From the NCBI RefSeq assembly GCF_019655335.1, contig NZ_BPFD01000029.1, forward strand, positions 1 through 49,908: 49,908 nucleotides of DNA. Direction: 5' to 3'. This document shows positions 29,724-38,318 of the stretch, one piece after another. The DNA comes from Shewanella hafniensis (lineage in GTDB: Bacteria > Pseudomonadota > Gammaproteobacteria > Enterobacterales > Shewanellaceae). The position numbers were made by a program, and so were the translations under genes. The notes beneath the pieces are model-generated. The model saw nothing but the letters and a program-made list of their open reading frames with translations. It ran no database searches and was not told where the DNA came from. Position 1 is the stretch's first letter. Each line of letters begins with the position of its first letter.

Positions 29724-31615
29724 AGCTGGCGGAAGCTGCCTCTTTGGTAACGTCCCCAGCTTAATTGGCGGTTTACTATGCCATCTGGGTTAACCGATAA
29801 AGCGCCGCTGCGGCCATTGAATTGGTAGCCCGTAAATGAGCGCATTTGCGCTAAGCGGCCGATCAAGTCCATTGCATCATAACCCATAACAAACAAACGT
29901 TTCTGGCTGTTATTCCAGCCCGAAAATAATGTGTTAACCATAAGGTTTTGTTCGCCGTTTTGCATCAGCCAAGGTGCATCACTGAGAGTGAGGTTATTTA
30001 AATCCTGCGCCGTTTGTGTGCTTTCGTTCTCAACTCGGCTGCGGCTTGAGGTATACAAGGGCACAGGTTGAGTGAATACGCTAAAGTTTACGTCGATAAA
30101 GGCCTTGAGCAGAGTCAGATCCTGCGGTGTTGAAATCATATAAATGGCATCAATATCTTGGCGTGAGCGGAAGTCAGCCTGCACTGAGTTACCCAGCAGC
30201 TCCTTGATGCGTGCAATACGGGCTTGGCTATCACGTACGCCAAGGGCATCTTGCACTGTGGTTTTCATTTGGTCGCCGCCATCGTAATAATAGACTTCGA
30301 CGACGTTATCGCTCTTCTTTTTCCACGCTTGAATAAAGCTTTCGGCCATACGTTTACCAAGGGCATCATTGCTGGCGAGCAGCAATGGCATAGTGACGCC
30401 ATCTTGATATAAATGCTCGGCGGCATCGGCTGCTTCTTGGGCTGGCGATAGCGCAAAGTAGAATTTGTTTGGATCGGGGGTGAATTTATCAACTTGATTC
30501 AAAAACAGTTGTGGTACAGGCGCAGCTGCAACTGTATTAGCTGTTTTTTCAGGGTTAGCCGCATTGGTCAGCGCATTAGTGGTGGCAGTATTTGCTGCAT
30601 TCATCACTTGTATTTGTTCGATTTCAGTCGGTAGTAATGGGCCAATAATAAACTCGGCTCCTGCTGTCAGTGCCTGTTGATAGGCACTCGCCGCATCGTT
30701 GGCCGTGTCGTAAAAATTCACTGCGACTTGATCGTTTTGCTTTGCCATATAGCTAGCTAATATACCTTGGCGAATCGCATTGGCGGCGTTCGCTCTTGGC
30801 CCCGTCAGCGGCAACAGCACGGCAATATTTTTCGGCGTAAATGGTTTAGCGTTTAAGGCTCTATCCAAATCGGCGGGCAGTTTGGCTGCAGCAGGGTGAT
30901 AAGGATTTTGTTTCTGCCATTCACCTAAGTAGCGCACTAACTGGGTGGGATCGACGGCATAATGCTTAGCGATATAAGCCAGTTGTAACCAGCCCGCAAA
31001 CACTGGAGTCTTAGCATCTTGGGTAAACGTCTTTATGGTTTGTTCGTGCATCGGCTGCAGCACTTGCCAAATGGTGTTATTCACTTCGTTGGCTTGGGCG
31101 GGTGGCAAGTAAGTTGTCAGCAAACTCAACTCGCGCACTTGTTCAATTGGCTGTTTATTCAATTGATATAAATGCGCTTTGAATTGGTGATAGGCCGTCA
31201 TTTGCCAGCTTGGCAGGCTCCAACTACTTGGATAATTTAAGGTTTTAAGGGCATCACTGTAGGTGGACGTATGTTCAAGTACACGTGCAGTTAAATATTT
31301 ATGTTCGGCCAGTAATGTAGGGCTTTGAGTTAAGCTCGGCTGTATCGATTTAAGTAGCTTTTGCGCCGCCGCATAGTCATTGGCATTAATATAGGCATGG
31401 GCTGCTAGCAGCAGATAAGTATCGCGCTGCTGCGGGTCTTTGCTATTAGCCGCTTGCGCCAGATAGACATTTGCCGCCAAAGGTGCGGATGCTAATGAGG
31501 TAGCCACTGTGGCGGTTGTTCCAGTGGAATTGGGCGATGAAACACCACAACCCGCCAAGATTACCGATAAAATGGCCACGGAAACGAACTTAGTTGTATT
31601 CAGGCTTTTTAACAC
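29720..31615 (-). CDS. lpoA: Penicillin-binding protein activator LpoA
   Basis: LpoA is an outer-membrane lipoprotein that reaches through the periplasm and stimulates PBP1A transpeptidation. The signal peptide ends with lipobox L-A-G-C (Cys 23). A TPR-like N-domain (about 50-260) is followed by a type I periplasmic-binding-protein-like LppC domain (about 270-625), beginning at [19 protein letters not shown]. It has 631 residues (E. coli 678). The start is GTG at 31615, without a strong ribosome binding site. It is divergent from rsmI. Its partner PBP1A is encoded at 11075-13609. Confidence 0.93.
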   Translation of the reverse strand: MLKSLNTTKFVSVAILSVILAGCGVSSPNSTGTTATVATSLASAPLAANVYLAQAANSKDPQQRDTYLLLAAHAYINANDYAAAQKLLKSIQPSLTQSPTLLAEHKYLTARVLEHTSTYSDALKTLNYPSSWSLPSWQMTAYHQFKAHLYQLNKQPIEQVRELSLLTTYLPPAQANEVNNTIWQVLQPMHEQTIKTFTQDAKTPVFAGWLQLAYIAKHYAVDPTQLVRYLGEWQKQNPYHPAAAKLPADLDRALNAKPFTPKNIAVLLPLTGPRANAANAIRQGILASYMAKQNDQVAVNFYDTANDAASAYQQALTAGAEFIIGPLLPTEIEQIQVMNAANTATTNALTNAANPEKTANTVAAAPVPQLFLNQVDKFTPDPNKFYFALSPAQEAADAAEHLYQDGVTMPLLLASNDALGKRMAESFIQAWKKKSDNVVEVYYYDGGDQMKTTVQDALGVRDSQARIARIKELLGNSVQADFRSRQDIDAIYMISTPQDLTLLKAFIDVNFSVFTQPVPLYTSSRSRVENESTQTAQDLNNLTLSDAPWLMQNGEQNLMVNTLFSGWNNSQKRLFVMGYDAMDLIGRLAQMRSFTGYQFNGRSGALSVNPDGIVNRQLSWGRYQRGSFRQL

Positions 31616-31703
31616 TGGGCTTCACTCTGGTAAGATGCGGCCTCTAGTTTAACCTTCTCTCGCGCTTGACGAAAGTCTTGGCACTGTCATTACAGAGGTA
31701 TAT

Positions 31704-32546
31704 ATGGACCAAAGCGTCGCACTCTACATAGTTCCTACTCCCATAGGTAATTTGGGCGATATGAGCTCACGGGCAATAGAGGTGCTGAATCAGGTTTCAT
31801 TGATCGCCTGTGAAGATACTCGCCACAGCGGTAAGTTATTGAGCCACTTTGGCATTACCACTAAAACCACTGCCTTGCATGACCACAATGAGCGTGCGCG
31901 TGCCCAGTGGATTGTCGATCAGCTTGCCGCTGGACAGTCGATAGCATTAATTTCTGATGCGGGTACGCCGTTGATTTCCGATCCGGGTTACCACTTAGTC
32001 TCCCATGTGCGCCAATCTGGGTTTAATGTGATCCCTCTGCCCGGCCCTTGCGCGGCGATTACCGCCCTGAGCGCCTCTGGTTTGCCATCGGACCGTTTTT
32101 CTTTCGAGGGTTTTCTGCCATCAAAAGAAAAAGCCCGTGCCGATAAGTTATTGGCACTGAAAGAAGATCCGCGCACGCTGATTTTTTATGAATCACCGCA
32201 CCGCATCGAGCATAGCTTAACGACTATGGTCGAAGTGCTGGGCGGCGATCGCCATGTGGTGATGGCGCGCGAAGTGACCAAAACCTTCGAAACCTTTTTA
32301 TCTGGCCCGGTCTCAGAAGTGCTTGCCACCGTAAGTACTGACCCGAATCAGCAGAAGGGCGAAATCGTGCTTATGGTGCATGGTTACCATTTAAGTGATG
32401 ACGAAGCGATTCCCACGGTCGCCATCAACACGCTCAAGCTCTTATGTGAAGAATTGCCATTGAAGAAAGCCGCTGCAATTGCCGCGCAAATTCATGGGCT
32501 TAAAAAGAATGCTCTGTATAAATATGGGCTAGAGTCTGATTTATAA
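31704..32546 (+). CDS. rsmI: 16S rRNA 2'-O-methyltransferase RsmI
   Basis: RsmI methylates the ribose of C1402 in 16S rRNA, using SAM. The 280-residue SPOUT-independent, tetrapyrrole-methylase-fold protein has [16 protein letters not shown] near the start, [25 protein letters not shown], and [25 protein letters not shown] precedes the ATG. It is divergent from lpoA, as in E. coli (yraL/yraM). Confidence 0.96.
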   Translation: MDQSVALYIVPTPIGNLGDMSSRAIEVLNQVSLIACEDTRHSGKLLSHFGITTKTTALHDHNERARAQWIVDQLAAGQSIALISDAGTPLISDPGYHLVSHVRQSGFNVIPLPGPCAAITALSASGLPSDRFSFEGFLPSKEKARADKLLALKEDPRTLIFYESPHRIEHSLTTMVEVLGGDRHVVMAREVTKTFETFLSGPVSEVLATVSTDPNQQKGEIVLMVHGYHLSDDEAIPTVAINTLKLLCEELPLKKAAAIAAQIHGLKKNALYKYGLESDL

Positions 32547-32599
32547 GCGCTAAAACGGCCGCGAGCGGATTATCTGTGGTGCATCAGGGTGGCTTAGGC

Positions 32600-32605
32600 T
32601 ATAAT
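32600..32605 (+). promoter_or_regulatory. rnpB -10 element
   Basis: A perfect TATAAT lies 7 bp before the expected 5' end of the RNase P RNA. The -35 region (about 32577-32582) is poor. Confidence 0.6.
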
Positions 32606-32611
32606 CCGCGC

Positions 32612-32963
<352 letters not shown>

Positions 32964-32970
32964 ATTCAAT

Positions 32971-33007
32971 AAAAAGCCCGTTTGTCGTAATGACAAACGG
33001 GCTTTTT
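32971..33007 (+). terminator. rnpB terminator
   Basis: AAAAGCCCGTTTGTC pairs with GACAAACGGGCTTTT around a 5-base loop and ends in a T run. This is a very strong intrinsic terminator. Confidence 0.92.
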
Positions 33008-33323
33008 GTTTTTAACTGTTGCAGCTTTAAGCGACCGTTACTTGTTAAATGATTAAAAATCAAAGTGTTGAATTCCCCGTCCGTATCCAATCTATATCCT
33101 ATTTAGTTCTCTGTTCTGTTGCTCCCTTTATCAACCTTCGCTGCAGGTAAAAATTACCCTATGTAGGTAACATCTACCGTTAACTGAGATCGCGGATATA
33201 AAGAGTTTAAGTGTAACTGTTTGTTTTTATATGTTTATATCAATTGGCTTAGCCATTGCATTGGTTTATATGCAAAGTGCAGCATCTTGTTGCATTGCAC
33301 AGTGTTCACCAAGGAGTCTGACA
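33008..33323. other. Intergenic region before the DUF883 gene
   Basis: These 316 bp have no convincing gene; an upstream in-frame extension from 33231 is rejected. The region contains the palindrome GGTAA-AAA-TTACC at 33146-33158 and then GTAG-GTAACAT-CTAC at 33164-33178, together possibly an operator or leader hairpin. It should hold the promoter of the small membrane-protein genes. Confidence 0.45.
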
Positions 33324-33647
33324 ATGGCCAGTTCAAAAAGTGTAACAGAACAAACTAATAGTAAAGATAACGGCGCGTTGAATTCACCAACCACAGCGAA
33401 AGCCAGCGAAGTGACGCATCATGCCGTTGACGCTGTGGCAGAGAAAGCCGCTGTTGCAGAGGATACTTTGCGTAAAACCGCCGCCAGCTCGCAGGAAACG
33501 CTGGCGCACAAGCAAGAGGAAATCAAACAGCAACTGCAAAGCTCTTACAGTAAAACCCGTGAGCTGGCAGCGCAAAATCCGCTGGCCACAGCTGGGATAG
33601 CGTTTGCAGCTGGTGTTGTGTTGACGGCCTTGTTACGCCGTCGTTAG
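33324..33647 (+). CDS. DUF883 / ElaB-YqjD-like membrane-anchored protein
   Basis: This 107-residue protein is mostly a charged, helical, Ala/Gln/Glu-rich segment (about residues 20-85). One C-terminal membrane helix (NPLATAGIAFAAGVVLTALL) ends in RRR. That layout, with NPLxxxG before the helix, is typical of ElaB/YgaM/YqjD. YqjD in E. coli binds ribosomes at the membrane in stationary phase. The start at 33324 is chosen for its AAGGAG at ideal spacing. A longer frame from 33231 lacks one. It is first in a three-gene set equivalent to yqjD-yqjE-yqjK. Confidence 0.82.
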   Translation: MASSKSVTEQTNSKDNGALNSPTTAKASEVTHHAVDAVAEKAAVAEDTLRKTAASSQETLAHKQEEIKQQLQSSYSKTRELAAQNPLATAGIAFAAGVVLTALLRRR

Positions 33648-33656
33648 GGTGGATTT

Positions 33657-34166
33657 ATGCAAAACCGTGCACAGTCAGAGGCGCCAGAGCAAAGATCAGT
33701 CCAGCATGCTGAACCCACTGGGCAGCCTGCATCCGCTGCCCAGAATAAGGTGGTTGATCAGGCCATTGAGCAATTGGCTGAAATAGCGGCACTGAGCAGC
33801 TCGGTGAAGCAGGCCTATATCAATCAGTTAAATTTGGCAGGAAAAATAGCAACGGCAGAATGGCAGTTAACGGGTCGCAGCTTGATTATTGCTGCGGCTT
33901 TGGTTGTCTGTTTTGGGACGGGTATTACCCTATTCTGGGGCAGTATTTTATTGCTGCTGGGCTATATGCTGTTTCAACTGAGCGGCTCGTTGTTGATTAC
34001 CGCGAGCGCATTAGTGGTATTGCAGTTCGTGTTATTGATTTGGTGTTGGCGTAGCCTGAGCTATGTACTGTCGCAAGCGGGTTTTTCAAAGACTTGGCAA
34101 CAGTTACGGTTGTTGTTTTCTACTCAAAAGTCAGTCAACAAACAACAGGAAGATCAACAATGCTAG
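33657..34166 (+). CDS. Phage-holin-family / YqjE-like membrane protein
   Basis: The 169-residue protein has a polar N-terminus (about 1-70) and two membrane helices at about 77-99 and 105-128. A C-terminal cytoplasmic helix is Gln/Lys-rich. This is the DUF1469 (YqjE) holin-superfamily-III arrangement. The function is unknown; co-occurrence with YqjD-type proteins suggests a stationary-phase membrane role. It starts 9 bp after the DUF883 gene and overlaps the next ORF by seven bases, so all three are likely co-transcribed. Confidence 0.8.
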   Translation: MQNRAQSEAPEQRSVQHAEPTGQPASAAQNKVVDQAIEQLAEIAALSSSVKQAYINQLNLAGKIATAEWQLTGRSLIIAAALVVCFGTGITLFWGSILLLLGYMLFQLSGSLLITASALVVLQFVLLIWCWRSLSYVLSQAGFSKTWQQLRLLFSTQKSVNKQQEDQQC

Positions 34167-34408
34167 TGCAAAAGTTACTTAAAAAGCAGCAATTAGAGCT
34201 CACTGTACTGACGGAGCAAGGTCGGCTGCAGCATGAGTTATTGCAGGTGAGGAAACAACAACTAGCGCAAAGCGGTCGTGCTTTTATCGGGTCGACACCT
34301 GGCTTAATCGTCAGTTTTAGCTTGGGATGTCTGTTTCAAATGCGCCACAACAGCACAGTAAAACTGCTGCGTAGCACCTTTGGTTTGCGTTGGATGACCA
34401 AACTCTAA
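34160..34408 (+). CDS. YqjK-like small protein
   Basis: The 82-residue protein begins MLVQKLLKKQQLELTVLT. Its first half is a basic, Gln/Leu-rich helix, then a weakly hydrophobic segment PGLIVSFSLGCLF. Its place directly after DUF883- and YqjE-like genes matches yqjK in E. coli, although sequence similarity is low by eye. The ATG at 34160 is chosen over 34094 because AGGAAGA lies just upstream and the earlier start lies deep in the preceding gene. It overlaps that gene's last seven bases. Confidence 0.65.
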   Translation: MLVQKLLKKQQLELTVLTEQGRLQHELLQVRKQQLAQSGRAFIGSTPGLIVSFSLGCLFQMRHNSTVKLLRSTFGLRWMTKL

Positions 34409-34473
34409 CTGCCCAGCCTTCCTATGGCGGCTAGCGTTTGGTTTTGTCGGATTTACAGTTCCTAAATCAGCGA

Positions 34474-36120
34474 CTAAAAACTGCTTTTTACTAGGAATCG
34501 CCATTCCCAGCTGTTGACTGACTCGCCGCCCGTATAAGGGAGTGAAAAATCGATATGGGCGACGTTGCCGTAACTGGAGCGAGAGGAATAAATCCGCGCG
34601 CCTATGCCTATGCTCCCCAGTGGACCGCTGACTTCGTTATTCTCGGCTAGTTGGCCGCCGGAAGCTTGGCCCAGATCGGCAAACACTGCCCAACCTAATT
34701 CAGCCAGTTGGTATAAGTTGATATTGGGGTAGTTGCGTATCTCGGCGGTCAGTAACCACTGATTGTCCCCTTGTTGGTATTCGTTGGGATAGCCGCGTAC
34801 GCCAGTTTCATCTCCCAGCCCTTTGCTCAGATCCAGATAAGTGTTCTTTGAAAGGCTAGCCCATGCTTTGCCGTAGGCTGTCCACTTAGGATTGATTTGA
34901 TAGAAGTATTCGGCTTGGATATCGACCTTGTAAGTGTCTTTTTGGGTTGTGCCTATTGTGCTAGTGCCGCCCATTTCTAACAGCCACAGTTGATCGTTAA
35001 ACTTATAGCCGCCAGTACTTTGCCAATTGACGTGGTAGCCGACAGGATTGTTATCTCCTATGTCGTTGGTTTCTATGCCGAGTTGCACATAGTGATGCCA
35101 GCCTAAGTTAAAGTCTTCATTATTGGTTATCAGGTGAACGTTATTCAGTACGTGGAAATCATCTTGGATAAACTCGTATGCGACCCAAGGGTACATAAAG
35201 TCCCTGTCTTGAGGCAGCATCGAATTGGGGTAGAGATCTGAATTGGCAAACTCATGTTTGTCTTGGGTAACACCGGTAATAAAGCGAGAAAGATGCTCAC
35301 TGTTTTTATTGATTAACCAACCGTATTTTAGATTGAGGTAGTCGACTGTGTGTTCGAATTCATTTATATCTTGCCCATTTTGTCGAATCGTATCGATACG
35401 GTTATCGTCTAAAAACTCAGCCGAATACATGATATTGGTATCGAGTGAATAGAAGGGCTTACTGACATAAACGTGTTTAGCTTGGCCGTCGCTATTGTCG
35501 TAAAACTCGGCAGCAACTGTGCCGTGTTCGATAATGCTCAACGGAGCTTCGAACGCAAATTTATAGCCATTGCGGGACTCGTTGGACTGGTACTTGAGTC
35601 GAGTGCGAATACCTGTTCCGAGTAAGTTATCTTCTTTAACGCCGAAGGAATAGCGAGTGTCGCCACCTGAACTACTCAGGCTAGCAGTCGGTAATAATGA
35701 CCAGTTATCCCAGGTTTCGACGACAACGGATTCAACCGTGGGATCGGTATCGGCGAGGGGATCTTTTTCGGCAACATAAATTTTGGCGTCGCGGATATAG
35801 GGCACGGCCCGTAATAGCCGTTGCGATTCATCGAGATCTTTCTGGGTGACAGTATCATTTTCGCCGAAGGTCAGTTTATCGAGCACCACGTATTCTTTAG
35901 TGTTGATATGCAGGGCGTTCGCCCAGCGGTGGATGAAAAAAGCATCGGGATCGGATTCATCAAAAATAGGATTGTTAACTACGACAATCTTGCTGACTTT
36001 TTTGGTTTCTTGAGCCTGTGTTGCGGGATCGGCGAGCTTAGCGTCTTCTGCTTGGGCAGCACTGATCAGGCTGCCAACACAACAAGGTAGGATGCATGCA
36101 TACTGAATGAATTTCTGCAT
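34474..36120 (-). CDS. Omp85-like (BamA/TamA family) outer-membrane beta-barrel protein
   Basis: The 548-residue protein has a signal peptide (MQKFIQYACILPCC..., cleavage after AQA near residue 24). One POTRA-like segment at about residues 70-130 contains VLDKLTFGENDTVTQ and LRAVPYIRDAKIYV. A long beta-barrel of about 390 residues follows and ends in aromatic Phe (FLVKSSF), the usual barrel-sorting signal. This fits a small Omp85-family protein of unknown substrate. The start at 36120 has GGGAG upstream; the reading from 36180 adds 20 unlikely residues. It follows a ThrE-type exporter gene on the same strand, with about 190 bp between. Confidence 0.65.
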   Translation of the reverse strand: MQKFIQYACILPCCVGSLISAAQAEDAKLADPATQAQETKKVSKIVVVNNPIFDESDPDAFFIHRWANALHINTKEYVVLDKLTFGENDTVTQKDLDESQRLLRAVPYIRDAKIYVAEKDPLADTDPTVESVVVETWDNWSLLPTASLSSSGGDTRYSFGVKEDNLLGTGIRTRLKYQSNESRNGYKFAFEAPLSIIEHGTVAAEFYDNSDGQAKHVYVSKPFYSLDTNIMYSAEFLDDNRIDTIRQNGQDINEFEHTVDYLNLKYGWLINKNSEHLSRFITGVTQDKHEFANSDLYPNSMLPQDRDFMYPWVAYEFIQDDFHVLNNVHLITNNEDFNLGWHHYVQLGIETNDIGDNNPVGYHVNWQSTGGYKFNDQLWLLEMGGTSTIGTTQKDTYKVDIQAEYFYQINPKWTAYGKAWASLSKNTYLDLSKGLGDETGVRGYPNEYQQGDNQWLLTAEIRNYPNINLYQLAELGWAVFADLGQASGGQLAENNEVSGPLGSIGIGARIYSSRSSYGNVAHIDFSLPYTGGESVNSWEWRFLVKSSF

Positions 36121-36276
36121 AAAAGACCACTCCCATGAAATTGACGACTGCAGCGAAAACAACTTCACTCTGCAATTCACAATTTAATAACACATGGAAA
36201 GTGGAGGCTAGTCAAGAAAACATTTTAATAAGTTTCTGATTTTACTTAAGGTTAGCTTAAGATTGTCTTGAGGTAG

Positions 36277-36299
36277 CGGCTGGGCGCGGGCTCCAGCCG
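36277..36299 (-). terminator. Hairpin between ThrE-type gene and outer-membrane protein gene
   Basis: CGGCTGG and CCAGCCG form a 7-bp G/C stem around a 9-base loop, just after the ThrE-type stop. No T run follows, so termination is uncertain. Confidence 0.35.
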
Positions 36300-36311
36300 A
36301 ATTCACAATTG

Positions 36312-37532
36312 TTACAATGTTCGCCTTGGCGGCACGGCGACGTTGGCAAAAATCAATCCCGCGATCAGCGACATAAAAATCAAAAAGATTTGCGAGCCAA
36401 TATGGGATTGATTGAGCATAGTCTCACCTGAGATTAAGGCATTGAGTCCGATATAGGTTTTACTGCCGGGCACTAAGATGACTATGCCTTGCAACAGGGC
36501 GATGGAGGCGGGAGCTTTCATCCAGCGGGCGAAGAGGTTGGAGTAAATCCCGACAGCCAAGGCGCCAAAGAAAATACCCACCGAATCACCAAAATAATGC
36601 CCGCCGAGCATGGCCGAGAAAAACGCCACTATCCCTGCTAATACGCCCCAAGGTGAATCTTGCATCCGCGCCTTGAAGATAAACACTAACGCCATAGATA
36701 AAATCGGCACCGCCGACCAAATTGCCCAGCGTGGCAAGCCTTCTGGCTCGATATGAATCGCTTCGCCAAAAATAGCCTTGCCAATAGCCATGCCGAGCAC
36801 TGCGCCAAAGTACAGCTTAAACAGCAGCATGCTCGCATCCATGATACGCGCCGTGCCGGAAATCAAATCCCGCGCAGCGAGTTCGGCCAGACCTAAGGTT
36901 AAGGCTAAGCCGGGAATAAAAATAATGATCGAGGAGAGGATCACCACTGGGATATTAATGTTGGGATCGATGCGCGCTATGCCGCAGGCGGCGATAGCAC
37001 AAAGAATGGTGGCGAAGGGTTCGAGCACTTCGGCCATGCGTGCCGAGCGTTCGGCGCGGTATACCAAACCATAAACGAATAAACCTAATAACCCCGACCA
37101 AAATACATCGTTCCAACCTGTGCCCATCAACATGGCAAAGGCTGCGGCAGAAGTACCAAATGAAAAACAAGTTAACACTGGGCCATAGGGATTGGGTTTG
37201 TTGGCGATTTCTTCTAAGCGCTCTAAGGCCTCGGCCAAAGTGCGCTTGCCCGAAGTTAATTCATCGACTAATTCATCGGTGCGCGCGAGGGAGCCTAAAT
37301 CGAGTTCGCCGGGCTTCACTCGAGCGGCATGGTTATATTCTTGATCGGTATCGTGTTGTAAAACGAAGGTCATCGAAGTTGGCGAGATAAGGAAGTAGCC
37401 TTCGATACCTAAGGTGCGCGCAACGGTTTGTAAGTGGGTTTCTAGGCGATAAGCGGGTGTGCCAAACTTATGCAATGCCTTGCCTAGCTTGATGATAAAT
37501 CTGCGTTTTTCGATAAAATCGTCGTTATCCAA
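36312..37532 (-). CDS. ThrE-family threonine/serine exporter
   Basis: The 406-residue membrane protein combines the two ThrE modules in one chain. A cytoplasmic N-terminal segment plus helices (DUF1212 type, about residues 10-255, with FGTPAYRLETHL and the VTELxSG-like DELTSGKRTLAEALE) is followed by a second helix bundle (DUF3815 type, about 265-400, with LLQGIVILVPGSKTYIG). The family exports threonine and serine in Corynebacterium; many bacteria split it into two proteins. The substrate here is inferred. It is divergent from the MAPEG gene, with an inverted TTAACCT repeat in the spacer. Confidence 0.85.
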   Translation of the reverse strand: MDNDDFIEKRRFIIKLGKALHKFGTPAYRLETHLQTVARTLGIEGYFLISPTSMTFVLQHDTDQEYNHAARVKPGELDLGSLARTDELVDELTSGKRTLAEALERLEEIANKPNPYGPVLTCFSFGTSAAAFAMLMGTGWNDVFWSGLLGLFVYGLVYRAERSARMAEVLEPFATILCAIAACGIARIDPNINIPVVILSSIIIFIPGLALTLGLAELAARDLISGTARIMDASMLLFKLYFGAVLGMAIGKAIFGEAIHIEPEGLPRWAIWSAVPILSMALVFIFKARMQDSPWGVLAGIVAFFSAMLGGHYFGDSVGIFFGALAVGIYSNLFARWMKAPASIALLQGIVILVPGSKTYIGLNALISGETMLNQSHIGSQIFLIFMSLIAGLIFANVAVPPRRTL

Positions 37533-37599
37533 TCGGGGTATTCACTGTATAAAAAGTTGTAGGGATTAACGCGCGCATATTAACCTATCTTGTCTATAA

Positions 37600-37621
37600 A
37601 AGGTTAACGGCTTTTAACCTT
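37600..37621. promoter_or_regulatory. Inverted repeat in ThrE/MAPEG divergent spacer
   Basis: AAGGTTAA (37600-37607) and TTAACCTT (37614-37621) flank six bases. A third copy, TTAACCTA, lies at 37580-37587. It is operator-like and the binding protein is unknown. Confidence 0.35.
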
Positions 37622-37691
37622 AATACAAATAAATTGCTGAATTTTTGCAGCTCGGGCTATAGTCAGCTTTTTGATTAGGGGAATAATAGGT

Positions 37692-38102
37692 ATGTCTTTG
37701 ATGGTAACGGGTCTTTACGCTAGCCTCACAGGGCTATTAATTGTCGCTTTGGCTTATCGAGTAGTGAAATTAAGGCGAGGTCAGAAAATCGGCCTAGGCG
37801 ATGGGGGTAACAATGCGCTCGCCTTAGCGAATCGTGTCCATGTCAACCTGATCGAAAATGCGCCTATCGTATTGATTCTCATGCTGGTGGCCGAAGCCGG
37901 TGGCTTACCTGTATTTTATCTCCATTGCTTTGGGACTGTGTGGATAGTGGCGCGCCTACTCCATGCTATCGGCTTAACCCAAGGCCAGGGCGGTTATCAT
38001 TTTGGGCGTTTCTGGGGCGTATTGCTCACTTGGCTAGTGATTATCAGTTTGGCGCTGGTGAATTTGCTGCATTTTGCCCAAGGATTAGGAAAGGGTCTCT
38101 AG
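37692..38102 (+). CDS. MAPEG-family membrane protein
   Basis: The 136-residue protein has four membrane helices and the MAPEG signature block: N-x-x-L-A-N-R-V-H-x-N-x-x-E-N-A-P followed by a hydrophobic helix (about residues 45-80). The superfamily includes glutathione-dependent membrane enzymes, but bacterial members such as this are mostly uncharacterised. Starts near 37692 (ATG) and 37701 (ATG) are both possible; AGGGGA lies upstream of the first. A TTG at 37671 is less likely. It is divergent from the ThrE-type gene. Confidence 0.8.
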   Translation: MSLMVTGLYASLTGLLIVALAYRVVKLRRGQKIGLGDGGNNALALANRVHVNLIENAPIVLILMLVAEAGGLPVFYLHCFGTVWIVARLLHAIGLTQGQGGYHFGRFWGVLLTWLVIISLALVNLLHFAQGLGKGL

Positions 38103-38114
38103 GCTGGTCGGTTT

Positions 38115-38132
38115 GGGCGGTCAATTCCGCCC
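38115..38132 (+). terminator. Hairpin after MAPEG gene
   Basis: GGGCGG-TCAATT-CCGCCC forms a 6-bp G/C stem 12 bases after the stop. No T run is present, so it is only a possible terminator. Confidence 0.4.
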
Positions 38133-38318
38133 TAAGCCATATCCATAGCGGATTTATGGGTATTAGGCTTCAGGCTCAAATACCCCGAAAAACGCCTTGA
38201 TTGATGTTTTTTTAATCGCACTTATCCCCCATTGCCTGCTATACTCCGCGTCCCTAAATTGGCGTAACTTATTTTCAGTGGCGCCTTTATTTGACATTAC
38301 GTTTTCGGGTCACAATCC

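Noticed and set aside
33231..33323. N-terminal extension of the DUF883 protein
   Set aside because: The extension has a hydrophobic, Cys-containing sequence unlike the family, while an ideal AAGGAG precedes ATG 33324.
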